Origin: CAZHJK01 sp964533275
GTDB lineage: Bacteria; Bacillota; Clostridia; Eubacteriales; Garciellaceae
Direction of reading: 5' to 3'
Assembly (NCBI GenBank): GCA_964533275.1
Contig: CAZHJK010000026.1
Location: forward strand, 1 to 34,622
DNA length: 34,622 bases
The position numbers and the translations under genes are program-made. Positions 14,159 to 22,127 of this stretch are shown piece after piece. Positions within the stretch are counted from its first letter, which is position 1; each line of letters begins with the position of its first letter. The notes under the pieces are model-generated. The model searched no databases. It was not told where the DNA came from and was given only the letters and a program-made list of their open reading frames with translations.

Positions 14159-14893
14159 TTACCTTTTCCTATACTTATCGTCAATCACTTTGTAATTTTC
14201 GTGCTTAATCTTGTCCCACTCGGTTTTCTTATAGTCAAGACCTTTAAGTCTCTCATTGATCCAATCAGGATCGTACTCCCTGAAATTCCAATCCTCTATC
14301 CAGGCTTTCATATCACCATGCTCTGGATGCTTTGGATCGCGGTAAGCTTCAAGGAATTCATAAAATCCACCGATTCCACCGACATCTTCCGGTGGTGCAG
14401 TTTCTGCTCCATCAAGCAGTGTTGGGTATCCGAAGTAATAATCATCAACGATTTCTTCAAGGTTAATGGTAAACCACCAGTCATCTCCAAAATCATAGTT
14501 GTATCTGATTTCTTTGTACTTCTCAAGATAATCATCAATCTTCAGACCGGTAGGCTTCCTGACCTCAATCTTTAATCTCTCCTGATGATTCTTTTCAAAC
14601 TGAAGCATATTGGCGGGCATTGATTCCAGTCGTTCTTCATAATACTTTTTATTCTTTATGTAGTGCTGGTGCTCCATGTATGCTTCTTCATTATCAGTGA
14701 CGATTCTCTTCTCTTTAGGCAGATCAAACTCATAGAGATGATAACCTCCACCTGGATACCCACTTTGAAAATTCGTCACATTCTGAATGACATCATGAAG
14801 CCTTCTGTATGTAGCGCTAGCTGGCATGATGACTCTTCTCCAAATTAATGGATTTGATTCTTCAAGTTCAATTCTTATTATATATGATTTCAT
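14159..14893 (-). CDS. Plasmid pRiA4b ORF-3-like family protein
   Basis: This soluble 244-residue protein has the hallmarks of the family (PF07929). They are LEESNPLIWRRVIMPASATYRRLHDVIQ at the start (given here as the IWRR and LHDVIQ motifs), Y-x-YDFGDDWWFTI in the middle, and LLDGAETAPPEDVGGIGGF followed by WIEDWNFREYDPDWINE. The biochemical function of the family is not established; members are common cargo of plasmids and transposons. The start codon overlaps the stop of the preceding reading frame (ATGA). Base composition is visibly less A+T rich than in the polysaccharide genes around it, supporting horizontal gain as part of the island. Confidence 0.85.
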   Translation of the reverse strand: MKSYIIRIELEESNPLIWRRVIMPASATYRRLHDVIQNVTNFQSGYPGGGYHLYEFDLPKEKRIVTDNEEAYMEHQHYIKNKKYYEERLESMPANMLQFEKNHQERLKIEVRKPTGLKIDDYLEKYKEIRYNYDFGDDWWFTINLEEIVDDYYFGYPTLLDGAETAPPEDVGGIGGFYEFLEAYRDPKHPEHGDMKAWIEDWNFREYDPDWINERLKGLDYKKTEWDKIKHENYKVIDDKYRKR

Positions 14894-15423
14894 TTATTCC
14901 CCCTCAACTCTTCCATTTCATTTGGCGTGAATCCGTTGTTTTCTAATAACCTAGTATTGTCCATCAGATTCTGTATCAACACTCTAAGTTCTTTCTACTC
15001 ATTGTTTGATAATTTCAATCTATGTCTATCGAAGAAGTTATCCATTCTATCCTTCGCATCGATGTTTTTACTTAATATCTGAATCTCCAGGTCAAGTCGA
15101 TCTGCTTTCCTCTTGTTCCAATACTTGTTCCTGAAAAACTTTCTCAGCTCAATGAACTCTGTGACTTCTTTGATCCTTTTATCATGATCAATGTATCTTA
15201 AATCACTGGGATCAATTTGTTGACCATGATGAGCGTTATAAATCTCAATGACTTTATCAATGGGTACCACTCCATAGAGATTGGTCAGTGCCTTAAGATA
15301 AGTATAAATCTCTTCAAACTGTTCCGGCTTAGTTGATACATCTTTGGTCAGGAGCTGCGTTCTTTCCTCTGCGTAATTTTGAATTAGTCTGTGGATATCT
15401 CTTATTGATTTCAAGCTTACCAT
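14890..15423 (-). pseudogene. Cargo protein interrupted by an in-frame amber codon
   Basis: The frame from ATG 15423 gives 142 residues (TYLKALTNLYGVVPIDKVIE is its best-conserved-looking stretch) and stops at TAG 14995-14997. The same frame continues after the TAG for 34 codons, including LMDNTRLLENNGFTPNEMEE. It ends at a TGA that overlaps the start of the next gene (ATGA). Such an NTR-x(4)-NG-x-TPNE ending is, from memory, the normal C-terminus of SEC-C/YecA-like proteins with this NLYG-x-VP region. The gene was therefore about 177 codons long and was shortened by a nonsense mutation. A truncated protein may still be made. Confidence 0.55.
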
Positions 15424-15481
15424 TAAGAATTCACCCCTTTGTATTTACAGGGTTAACGGGCGTACAAGTGTTAATATTCGA

Positions 15482-15844
15482 CTATTTATTATACTTATTC
15501 ATTTCTTTTAATACTTCATTCCTGACAGCCATGATATCCTCTAATATTTTTTCTTTTCTTGAATAGAATTTCCTTGTCATTGATCTTACTTTTTCATCGG
15601 AGTACAGTTCGTTGTCATCTTTATAACTCTGAGTAGATTTTATGCGTTCTATTTCTTCTTTAACTTCTGACTGATATATCTGAAGGTGATCAATATTATC
15701 TTCAGCTTTCTTGAACTCTTCTCTAATATTTTCTGCAAATTTGAATTCAACATTAAGATACCTTGATATAGCTAGTGATTTTTCAATCTCGAATTTCTCA
15801 TTAAATGCATAGCCCGCAACGTAAGTAGCGAACTTAAAAAGCAT
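15482..15844 (-). CDS. Hypothetical cargo protein, probably 5'-truncated
   Basis: A 120-residue charged, helical and partly coiled-coil-like protein of unrecognised family. The ATG at 15844 lacks a clear ribosome binding site. The frame stays open for 29 codons upstream (KKSVFQNFKFDYYVELHR) to a TAA at 15932-15934 without any start codon. The natural N-terminus therefore appears lost at the island border near licA. It is followed at 59 nt by the amber-interrupted gene. Confidence 0.4.
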   Translation of the reverse strand: MLFKFATYVAGYAFNEKFEIEKSLAISRYLNVEFKFAENIREEFKKAEDNIDHLQIYQSEVKEEIERIKSTQSYKDDNELYSDEKVRSMTRKFYSRKEKILEDIMAVRNEVLKEMNKYNK

Positions 15845-15934
15845 TCTGTGGAGTTCAACATAATAATCAAATTTGAAGTTTTGAAAAACACTTTTCTTAT
15901 TTAACTTAGCATTAACTTTAATACTATATTGTTA

Positions 15935-15964
15935 AGCGAGGTTTTCGCTGAACTTCCGTTACGG
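15935..15964. other. Pair of small hairpins at the island border
   Basis: AGCGA/TCGCT (15935-15939 with 15945-15949) is followed by CCG-TTA-CGG (15956-15964), between the licA stop and the truncated cargo gene. The GC-rich motif stands out from the AT-rich surroundings. It may be the end of a mobile element or a weak terminator of licA. Nothing decisive supports either. Confidence 0.3.
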
Positions 15965-15975
15965 TAGGTGGTAGC

Positions 15976-16875
15976 CTAAATCTTAACCAGTTTATTTAGA
16001 TTCATTATGGCTCTTTCATATCTCTCATTAGCCCAATCAATCATTTCTTTTTCATTTTCTAGTGAGTATTTCATGAGTGCCCATAAAGCCCATAAAAAGT
16101 CAACAAACACCTTGTTTATATTAATTCTTCTGTACACATCCTCACTTGGAATTATAGTACAATAGTATTCAACTAAATTTTTTTCTTCTAATGTATCTAA
16201 CTCTGCTTCTATTATGAAATCAGCTAAGTCCCACATTGGATCATTCATTCCGCCGTATTCCCAGTCAGTAAGATATAATTTATTTTTTCCTAAAATAAAG
16301 TTCTCACAAAGAGGATCATTATGGCAAGGTGATAAAACAACACCTTTTTGATCTAATTGATTTTTTAACCTAATTACGTGATAATGAATTTTGCTATAAT
16401 CTTTCCAAAATTGTCCATTACTCTTCTGGATTATGTTCTCATATTCTTTGACCATTTTAAAGACATCAAATTTCACTTTTGTATCCACCTGTGAATTATG
16501 TAGAATACGGAATACTTCAGCAACATTTTTTAGTTGTTTTTTATTTCCTCTAAACTTATCTTTTGACATTGTATCAGCATTCTCTATATATTTCGCAATT
16601 TTAATTCCAGACTTTGAGTCAAAATACAATAATTCAGAATCTATTTTTAAATTATTGGCTAATAGGGTGCTAATTCGCTCATCCTCTCTATTAATAAACT
16701 CTTCAGTTCCATATCCAGGAAATCTAACTACAAAACAACCCAAATTAGTATCAACCATAAAATTTTTATTTGTCAATCCACCTAATCTCTCTGTTTTTTG
16801 TATTTCAATATTATCATCTTTAAAACATTTTTGAAGAACATCCATTATGTTTTTAGCCACCGATTCTCTATTCAT
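15976..16875 (-). CDS. licA: LicA-like choline/ethanolamine kinase
   Basis: This 299-residue cytoplasmic kinase would phosphorylate choline (or ethanolamine) with ATP. It has the aminoglycoside-phosphotransferase fold. Visible motifs are GGLTNKNFMV (nucleotide loop), FVVRFPG, the catalytic CHNDPLCENF (His185, Asp187, Asn192), and the Mg-binding LTDWEYGGMNDPMWDLADF (Asp204). The ATG at 16875 overlaps the licC stop by 8 nt, so the two genes are translationally coupled. A longer start at 16908 lies inside licC and lacks a ribosome binding site. With LicC next to it, the product is probably phosphocholine for CDP-choline. Ethanolamine or another amino alcohol cannot be excluded. Confidence 0.8.
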   Translation of the reverse strand: MNRESVAKNIMDVLQKCFKDDNIEIQKTERLGGLTNKNFMVDTNLGCFVVRFPGYGTEEFINREDERISTLLANNLKIDSELLYFDSKSGIKIAKYIENADTMSKDKFRGNKKQLKNVAEVFRILHNSQVDTKVKFDVFKMVKEYENIIQKSNGQFWKDYSKIHYHVIRLKNQLDQKGVVLSPCHNDPLCENFILGKNKLYLTDWEYGGMNDPMWDLADFIIEAELDTLEEKNLVEYYCTIIPSEDVYRRININKVFVDFLWALWALMKYSLENEKEMIDWANERYERAIMNLNKLVKI

Positions 16876-17863
16876 AATTTTGTTTTTCCTCTTCAAGTTT
16901 ATCTCCATCGTACATATAACTATATAACCTTTTATCTTTTAAAAAACTAAAACCAATAACATCCCCTTTAGAATATATGGGTTTGCATTCCGTAATATCA
17001 TTCTCGATACATTCTAAAATTTTCGTTACATGCTTAATTATCGCTGAATTAGTATCATTCTTATAACTACTATCAAAAGCCCTAAGCTCGTCTAGTGTAT
17101 CAAACTCAAATATGTCTGCATTTGAGAATTTTTTAATATACATTTTGAGTTTATCAAGGTTTTTAGTATAAAGACTTTCCCATAATAACGATGTAATATC
17201 CTCTTTGTGATAATTATTAACTAAAATATCTATAAATGTATTAGAAAACTCTCTAGTAAAATATGCATGCCCTAACATAATCCATTCACAAACACCACCA
17301 ATTTTTACATCCTTAATTAAATCATCTTCATCAAAGTACAAGCACCACTCATCGGTATCGCCATCGATGAAAACTGAAGAATAGAATGAATCAAATTCAT
17401 ACTTATTAAATACATTAGTTGTAAAGTAATTATCGGCTGAACATATATAGGAATTTTTTAAATATCCTCTGGCATAATATAATGATGAATGGTTATTTCT
17501 AGTGTTGAACTCAGGATTTTCTACGATAACAACTCCAAACTTTTCTTTTAAGTAGTAAAACATTTCTTTTTTATATCCTACAACTATTATGATTTCTTCT
17601 ATTCCTGCTTCTTTGAGCTGTTTTATTTGTCTTTCTATTAGGATTTCACCCTTTACCTTTATAAGTCCTTTTGGTATCTCATACGATATAGGCGCAAACC
17701 TTGATGACATTCCGGCTGCCATTATAATTGCATTATCTACTTTTTCACTCAATAAATCTTCTTTAAAGCATTCTTTTGAATATATATTTTGAAACCGATT
17801 TTTATCTTGAGTATAATCAGAATTTAAAGTATTTGAAATGGATTGTATTGTTTTTTTGTTCAA
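16868..17863 (-). CDS. licC: LicC-like CTP:phosphocholine cytidylyltransferase
   Basis: A sugar-phosphate-nucleotidyltransferase fold of 331 residues that would make CDP-choline from CTP and phosphocholine. The signature AIIMAAGMSSRFAPISYEIP followed by KGLIKV (about residues 45-70) is the LicC form of the NTP-binding loop. Further family features are ERQIKQLKEAGIEEIIIVVG, NNHSSLYYARGYL and YICSADNYF. It begins at TTG 17863, 10 nt after AAGGAG. About 40 residues precede the catalytic domain, and about 70 follow it (KGDVIGFSFLKDKRLYSYMY). It lies 41 nt after the TagD-fusion gene and overlaps licA. The substrate assignment rests on the LicC-type motif and the licA neighbour. Confidence 0.75.
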   Translation of the reverse strand: MNKKTIQSISNTLNSDYTQDKNRFQNIYSKECFKEDLLSEKVDNAIIMAAGMSSRFAPISYEIPKGLIKVKGEILIERQIKQLKEAGIEEIIIVVGYKKEMFYYLKEKFGVVIVENPEFNTRNNHSSLYYARGYLKNSYICSADNYFTTNVFNKYEFDSFYSSVFIDGDTDEWCLYFDEDDLIKDVKIGGVCEWIMLGHAYFTREFSNTFIDILVNNYHKEDITSLLWESLYTKNLDKLKMYIKKFSNADIFEFDTLDELRAFDSSYKNDTNSAIIKHVTKILECIENDITECKPIYSKGDVIGFSFLKDKRLYSYMYDGDKLEEEKQNYE

Positions 17864-17904
17864 TTAAAAATATCTCCTTCCATTAAAAAAATGATGCTCA
17901 ATAA

Positions 17905-19254
17905 TCATATTCTTTTAATATTTTTTCCTTGTAGGTATTTCTCAATAACTCCATTGATTGCAATAGAATCATTCGCCATAAGTTTGTAGGTTTGATGATA
18001 ATTTTTGTTAATCATAGACACAAACTCTGCTAATTCGTATCTTAATCCATCACCTTCAAATTTATAGTAGTGCTTTTTATTTTTACTGAAGTCTTCATAA
18101 CGAACCTCGAAGTATTCAGTTTTCCACCAAGGTGATGGTACATAAATATATCCTTTAGTACCAGCAATCACTAAGTCCCCTTCTGACTTTACCCCTAATC
18201 CAACTTTAGCTGATGCTACAGCGTTATCGTACTTCAAGTTAATTTTTGTAAATAAATCAATTTCTTTATCTTGGTCTATATATGAATAAAAGTCAATATC
18301 TTCAAATTTTGTTCCTAACAATTTGATTATTGCTAGAAGGGGATATGTGGCTAATTCTGTCATACTCCCTCCCATAGTGTGTGACTGGAGTTCACGAACA
18401 TTACCATCAACTAATTTTGTAAATGTAGCGTCCACATTTTTTATCTGACCAATCAAACCACTTTTTGCTACACTTACTAGTCTAATAAACCCTGGAGCAT
18501 AAGCTGTCTTTATCGCTTCTAGTAAAACAAGTTCTCTTGCTAAAGCTAAATCATAAACTTCTTTTGCCTCTTTTTCAGACAAAACCATAGGCTTTTCGCA
18601 CAAAACATGCTTACCTCTATCTAATGCATTTTTGATATATTCATAATGAGTTAAGTGGGGTGATGCGATATAAACTGCATCTACTTTATCAAAAAACTTT
18701 GCTTGATCGGTCTCAAAAAAAGTTAATTCATGCTTATCTGCAAATTTCTTAAGTGACTCTTTGTTTGGTCCGTAAACACCCTCAACATTTACACCACTTA
18801 CATATTTAGACTCAGTAATAAATCTATTAGCTATACATCCGTATCCAATAACACCCAGCATAAGAACCCCATTATTTTCTGCTCTTAATTGAGTGCTTGA
18901 TACTCCTTTAGTTCTCTCAAGATAGACAACTTTACAATACTCTTTCAAGTAATCAAACTTTCCAACCCAGTCCGAACCAATAGCAAATATATCAACTTTA
19001 TTTTTTTGTATGTCATTAATTTTTTGACCTTCATACTCTTCTATTATGATTTCATCAGCCAATCCACTATTTCTAACATTTTCTATTCTCTCCATTAAAC
19101 CTTCTTGAACATTCAGCTTACCCCGACTATCATCATAATTTTCAGTAGTAACTCCAACAATTAAATAATCTCCAAGCTTTTTAGCTCTTTCTAAAAGCTT
19201 ATAATGACCTTCATGAAAAAGATCAAATGTACCATAAGTAATTACTTTTTTCAA
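17905..19254 (-). CDS. Fusion of glycerol-3-phosphate cytidylyltransferase (TagD-like) and Gfo/Idh/MocA oxidoreductase
   Basis: The protein is 449 residues from TTG 19254, which sits 6 nt after GAGGTG; the upstream GTG at 19261-19263 overlaps that site. Residues 1-130 form a TagD-type domain with KKVITYGTFDLFHEGH and RTKGVSSTQLR, expected to make CDP-glycerol. Residues 135-449 form an NAD(P)-dependent Gfo/Idh/MocA oxidoreductase with VIGYGCIANRF, ASPHLTHYEYIKNAL and the catalytic CEKP motif. The fusion is in frame with only a short joint, and both halves look complete. Context suggests precursor supply for a glycerol-phosphate decoration. The oxidoreductase may act on the glycerol-phosphate side or on a related polyol; its substrate is unknown. 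Confidence 0.85.
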   Translation of the reverse strand: MKKVITYGTFDLFHEGHYKLLERAKKLGDYLIVGVTTENYDDSRGKLNVQEGLMERIENVRNSGLADEIIIEEYEGQKINDIQKNKVDIFAIGSDWVGKFDYLKEYCKVVYLERTKGVSSTQLRAENNGVLMLGVIGYGCIANRFITESKYVSGVNVEGVYGPNKESLKKFADKHELTFFETDQAKFFDKVDAVYIASPHLTHYEYIKNALDRGKHVLCEKPMVLSEKEAKEVYDLALARELVLLEAIKTAYAPGFIRLVSVAKSGLIGQIKNVDATFTKLVDGNVRELQSHTMGGSMTELATYPLLAIIKLLGTKFEDIDFYSYIDQDKEIDLFTKINLKYDNAVASAKVGLGVKSEGDLVIAGTKGYIYVPSPWWKTEYFEVRYEDFSKNKKHYYKFEGDGLRYELAEFVSMINKNYHQTYKLMANDSIAINGVIEKYLQGKNIKRI

Positions 19255-19271
19255 TTTTTTCACCTCTATAT

Positions 19272-20527
19272 CTATAATTTTTTAATTTGATTTATTAAAT
19301 GTTCTATCATCATTGTTTTTGGCATACCGAAAACTTTATTACATATTTTTTTTGCTTCAGTGGCATACTTATCTCTATAAACTATTTGAAATTCAGATAA
19401 CCCACTCGAAAGCAATTTTTGCAATTCTATTAAACTATAAACCTTAGGTCCAGGAGTATACTCGTCATAATTAAATAATAATCCTCGATCGTGATCTCTA
19501 TAATATTCCAAATCATATGGAAAGAATATTATAGGCCTCTCCCACAAGAGATAATCATAATAGATTGATGAATATTCAGTAATTAATACATCTATCTGGT
19601 TTAAAAAGGTGTACACATCAGACTCAGAAGATAGATTCATAAAAGCTTTATGACTCTTAATATGATCAAAGTTATCAGTATTCCCTGCAAAATGAAATTT
19701 GCTAACTACTTTAATGTTTAATTTTTCGCAAAAATCAAAAAAACTTTCTAGTTCTTTTAGGTCATCTGACCCAAATATTAAAGTTTCATGTTTGTCTCTA
19801 AAAGTTGGAAAATAACCTATTATTGCATATCCATTGTTTTTAAATTCTTCTATTCTTTCAAATTGTTTTTTCTCATGTTCTGGTATAAACTTTAATGAAT
19901 TGCTAATTAAGGGTTCATAATTTCTAGGATAACCCGATATTATAACTTTGCTCTCTTCCAAATCAAAAGCTGTTCCTAAAACTTCTGCTGAAAAATCAGA
20001 AGTAGCTAAGAAGTAGCTAATAAATAATGATCCCCCCAACAGCCTCTAGTCGTCAGTTTGTTAATTAGTTTCAAAAATCCATTGTTATAGTTAGTTTTTC
20101 CCGAATTCATATATGTTCCAATTTTCTTCATGGGAAATCCATGCCACAAATTAATTCGTTTACTTCTCACAGATAAAAATGAATTTACATCTAAGGGAGA
20201 TTGATCTACAATGTGATACTTTGCTCTTAAGTGATACCAAACAGAAGGCAATGACCATACATTATATGCCATAAAACCATTCTTCTGGAGTTCCTCTTTT
20301 ATACTTTTTGATCTAGTAACCCATATTATTTTATCTATGTTTAGTTTGTTTTTGTTATCATTCGTGTATAAAAACAAATGTTTTGAATTGTCAGCAAACC
20401 TCTTTCCAAACCACCCACCTACTATAATAAACTTATCATTTTTTGGTATAACTAGTGATAAGATAAAAACGAATAAATTCACTAGCAATATTATTAACCT
20501 TTTGATTATCTTTTTTATTGTAGACAT
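19272..20527 (-). pseudogene. TagB/TagF-like CDP-glycerol glycerophosphotransferase, frameshifted by an 11-bp tandem duplication
   Basis: The gene starts at ATG 20527, about 7 nt after AAGGGG. The first frame (173 residues) holds the N-terminal membrane-associated helix, IIVGGWFGKRFADNSKHLF and the active-site-type INLWHGFPMKKIG. It reads DHYLLATS and hits TAG. The rest lies in another frame: DFSAEVLGTAFDLEESKVII, SGYPRN, YSSIYYDYLLWERPIIFFPY and HDRGLLFNYDEYTPGP. Deleting one copy of the tandem repeat at 19998-20019 joins them exactly as ...LLATSDFSAEV..., giving a normal 414-residue enzyme. The gene is off in this sequence, but the lesion could revert by repeat slippage. It lies between wzx and the TagD fusion. 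Confidence 0.85.
19998..20019. repeat. 11-bp tandem duplication causing a frameshift
   Basis: AGAAGTAGCTA is present twice in direct tandem (19998-20008 and 20009-20019). One copy is in excess relative to the reading frame of the glycerophosphotransferase gene. Confidence 0.95.
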
Positions 20528-20609
20528 TCATACACCCCTTACAAACCATGTGATTTATTAAAACAAGCATATCCCTTTTATGCAGTAAAAACGTTAGACA
20601 GATATTTGA

Positions 20610-20635
20610 TTAATTTAAAACTTGTTTTTAATTAA
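20610..20635. other. AT-rich hairpin between wzx and the glycerophosphotransferase gene
   Basis: TTAATTTAAAAC (20610-20621) and GTTTTTAATTAA (20624-20635) pair over 11 of 12 positions with a 2-nt loop, in the only sizeable gap (121 nt) of this part of the operon. It may be a processing or attenuation site. It lacks the GC core of a normal terminator. Confidence 0.35.
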
Positions 20636-20648
20636 GTCACCGTGAATT

Positions 20649-22127
20649 CTATATAATTCTTTTCTTTCTTATTTTGCTATATAAGAAATGTAAACCTAAA
20701 TATAAAAATATACCAAATAAAATACTTATTATGAAATTTATATACGTTGAATTATGATGAACTTGATTTACAAATACATACATCAGTAGTGATATTAAAA
20801 AAGTTCTTATTACAAATCCATAGTCAATAGATAGTACCAATCCTGTACTTTTTGTTCCGATTAATACGGTTAAAAGAGTCTGTACAATGAAGGTTATCAT
20901 CAAGGTTATTGCTGCACCGTAAATGCCAAATAATTCAATTAGAATGAGGTTAAGCAAAACACTAATAATTGATGTTGTTAGCAAAATAATCGTATACCAA
21001 ATTGTTTTTCGAGAAAGACTTATTAAATAAGCATAAACATTGTAATACATAGAAAAAATCATGGCAAAACATAAAATTAGTACCAGAATTGAATTGGGTT
21101 GGTATGTTTCACCAGACAAAATAAAAACTATAGTAGGAAGTACTGCTATCAATCCAAAAGTTATAGGTAATCCAAAAAATAATCCTATGTTAAAAGCTTT
21201 TTTTAAATAAAGGACAACCTTATCTTTGTCATCCTCATTCCAGAATTTAGACAAATAAGGAAATATAGTATAGGATATTACAGTGTTGATTATAAACACC
21301 CTGCTAACCATACCATAATTAAAAGCGTAGATCGCCGAATCTACAAGCCCTAATTTGTGATTTAGAATAAACTTTCCGATCGATGTGTTAATCCAAGCAA
21401 ATAACAAATATGGTACTAAAGGAATAGCGTATTTATAATATTCCTTTAGTGGTCGAAATTCAATTTTAAATGGTACAGACTTGAAATATCTAGCAACCAA
21501 AATAAACCCAAGTATTAAAGCTAGTAATTCTACCCCAATATAAGCATAGAGAACATTTCGTAAAAAAATCGCCTCTTGTGTAGAGTTTAAAACTACAAAT
21601 ATCACCACTTTTAAGAAAACATTAATTGAAATCAAGATGCTTGATACTTTAATTGATCCGATAGCTCTAAAAAAATCTTGCGTTAGCATTACGAGTGCTA
21701 ATAAAACATAATAAACAGAAACAACTAACATATAAGAACTATATTCATCAGTCCCAAACATCGCTAAGGCAATGCTATTTCTAAATGCAATAAATATTGT
21801 TATTATAGAAATTAATATTGGTATAATTGTAATTAATGATGAATAGAACCTTGATTTTAAAACTGAGATGTTTTTTTCACCTGGAAAGAATACACAATAT
21901 GCACTGTTAATTTTAACAAGTATTATAGGCGCTAGTAAAGTTCCAAAAGTCAATAACTGATTACTAACAGCATAATCAGTTTTTGTAAGTTGCCTTGCTA
22001 GTATACTGAATATTATGACACTGAATACTGCGTTTGCAATTTCTGCAATCATTCTAAATAAAAGGTCACCAGCAAACTTGTTACCTCTTCCTTGAAAAAT
22101 ATTAGACAATATTCCATTACAATTCAT
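20649..22127 (-). CDS. wzx: Wzx-type polysaccharide repeat-unit flippase
   Basis: A very hydrophobic 492-residue protein with about 12-14 membrane helices across its length, of the MOP/polysaccharide transporter superfamily. It starts FQGRGNKFAGDLLFRMIAEI and has the typical loop KFWNEDDKDKVVLYLKKAFN around the middle. It would flip the undecaprenyl-linked repeat unit outward for Wzy. The start codon overlaps the stop of the upstream gene (TAATG), so translation is coupled. The assignment comes from topology and operon context; no single diagnostic motif exists. Confidence 0.85.
   Translation of the reverse strand: MNCNGILSNIFQGRGNKFAGDLLFRMIAEIANAVFSVIIFSILARQLTKTDYAVSNQLLTFGTLLAPIILVKINSAYCVFFPGEKNISVLKSRFYSSLITIIPILISIITIFIAFRNSIALAMFGTDEYSSYMLVVSVYYVLLALVMLTQDFFRAIGSIKVSSILISINVFLKVVIFVVLNSTQEAIFLRNVLYAYIGVELLALILGFILVARYFKSVPFKIEFRPLKEYYKYAIPLVPYLLFAWINTSIGKFILNHKLGLVDSAIYAFNYGMVSRVFIINTVISYTIFPYLSKFWNEDDKDKVVLYLKKAFNIGLFFGLPITFGLIAVLPTIVFILSGETYQPNSILVLILCFAMIFSMYYNVYAYLISLSRKTIWYTIILLTTSIISVLLNLILIELFGIYGAAITLMITFIVQTLLTVLIGTKSTGLVLSIDYGFVIRTFLISLLMYVFVNQVHHNSTYINFIISILFGIFLYLGLHFLYSKIRKKRII

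Noticed and set aside
14995..14997. Amber codon as a pyrrolysine site
   Set aside because: No pylTSBCD genes or PYLIS-like evidence in the window. The protein is a cargo-type hypothetical, not a methylamine methyltransferase, and neighbouring genes in the island are also damaged.
15951..15974. ops/JUMPstart-like element for RfaH/LoaP antitermination (GGTAG motifs)
   Set aside because: The motif is on the strand opposite to operon transcription and lies near the operon end, not in its leader.
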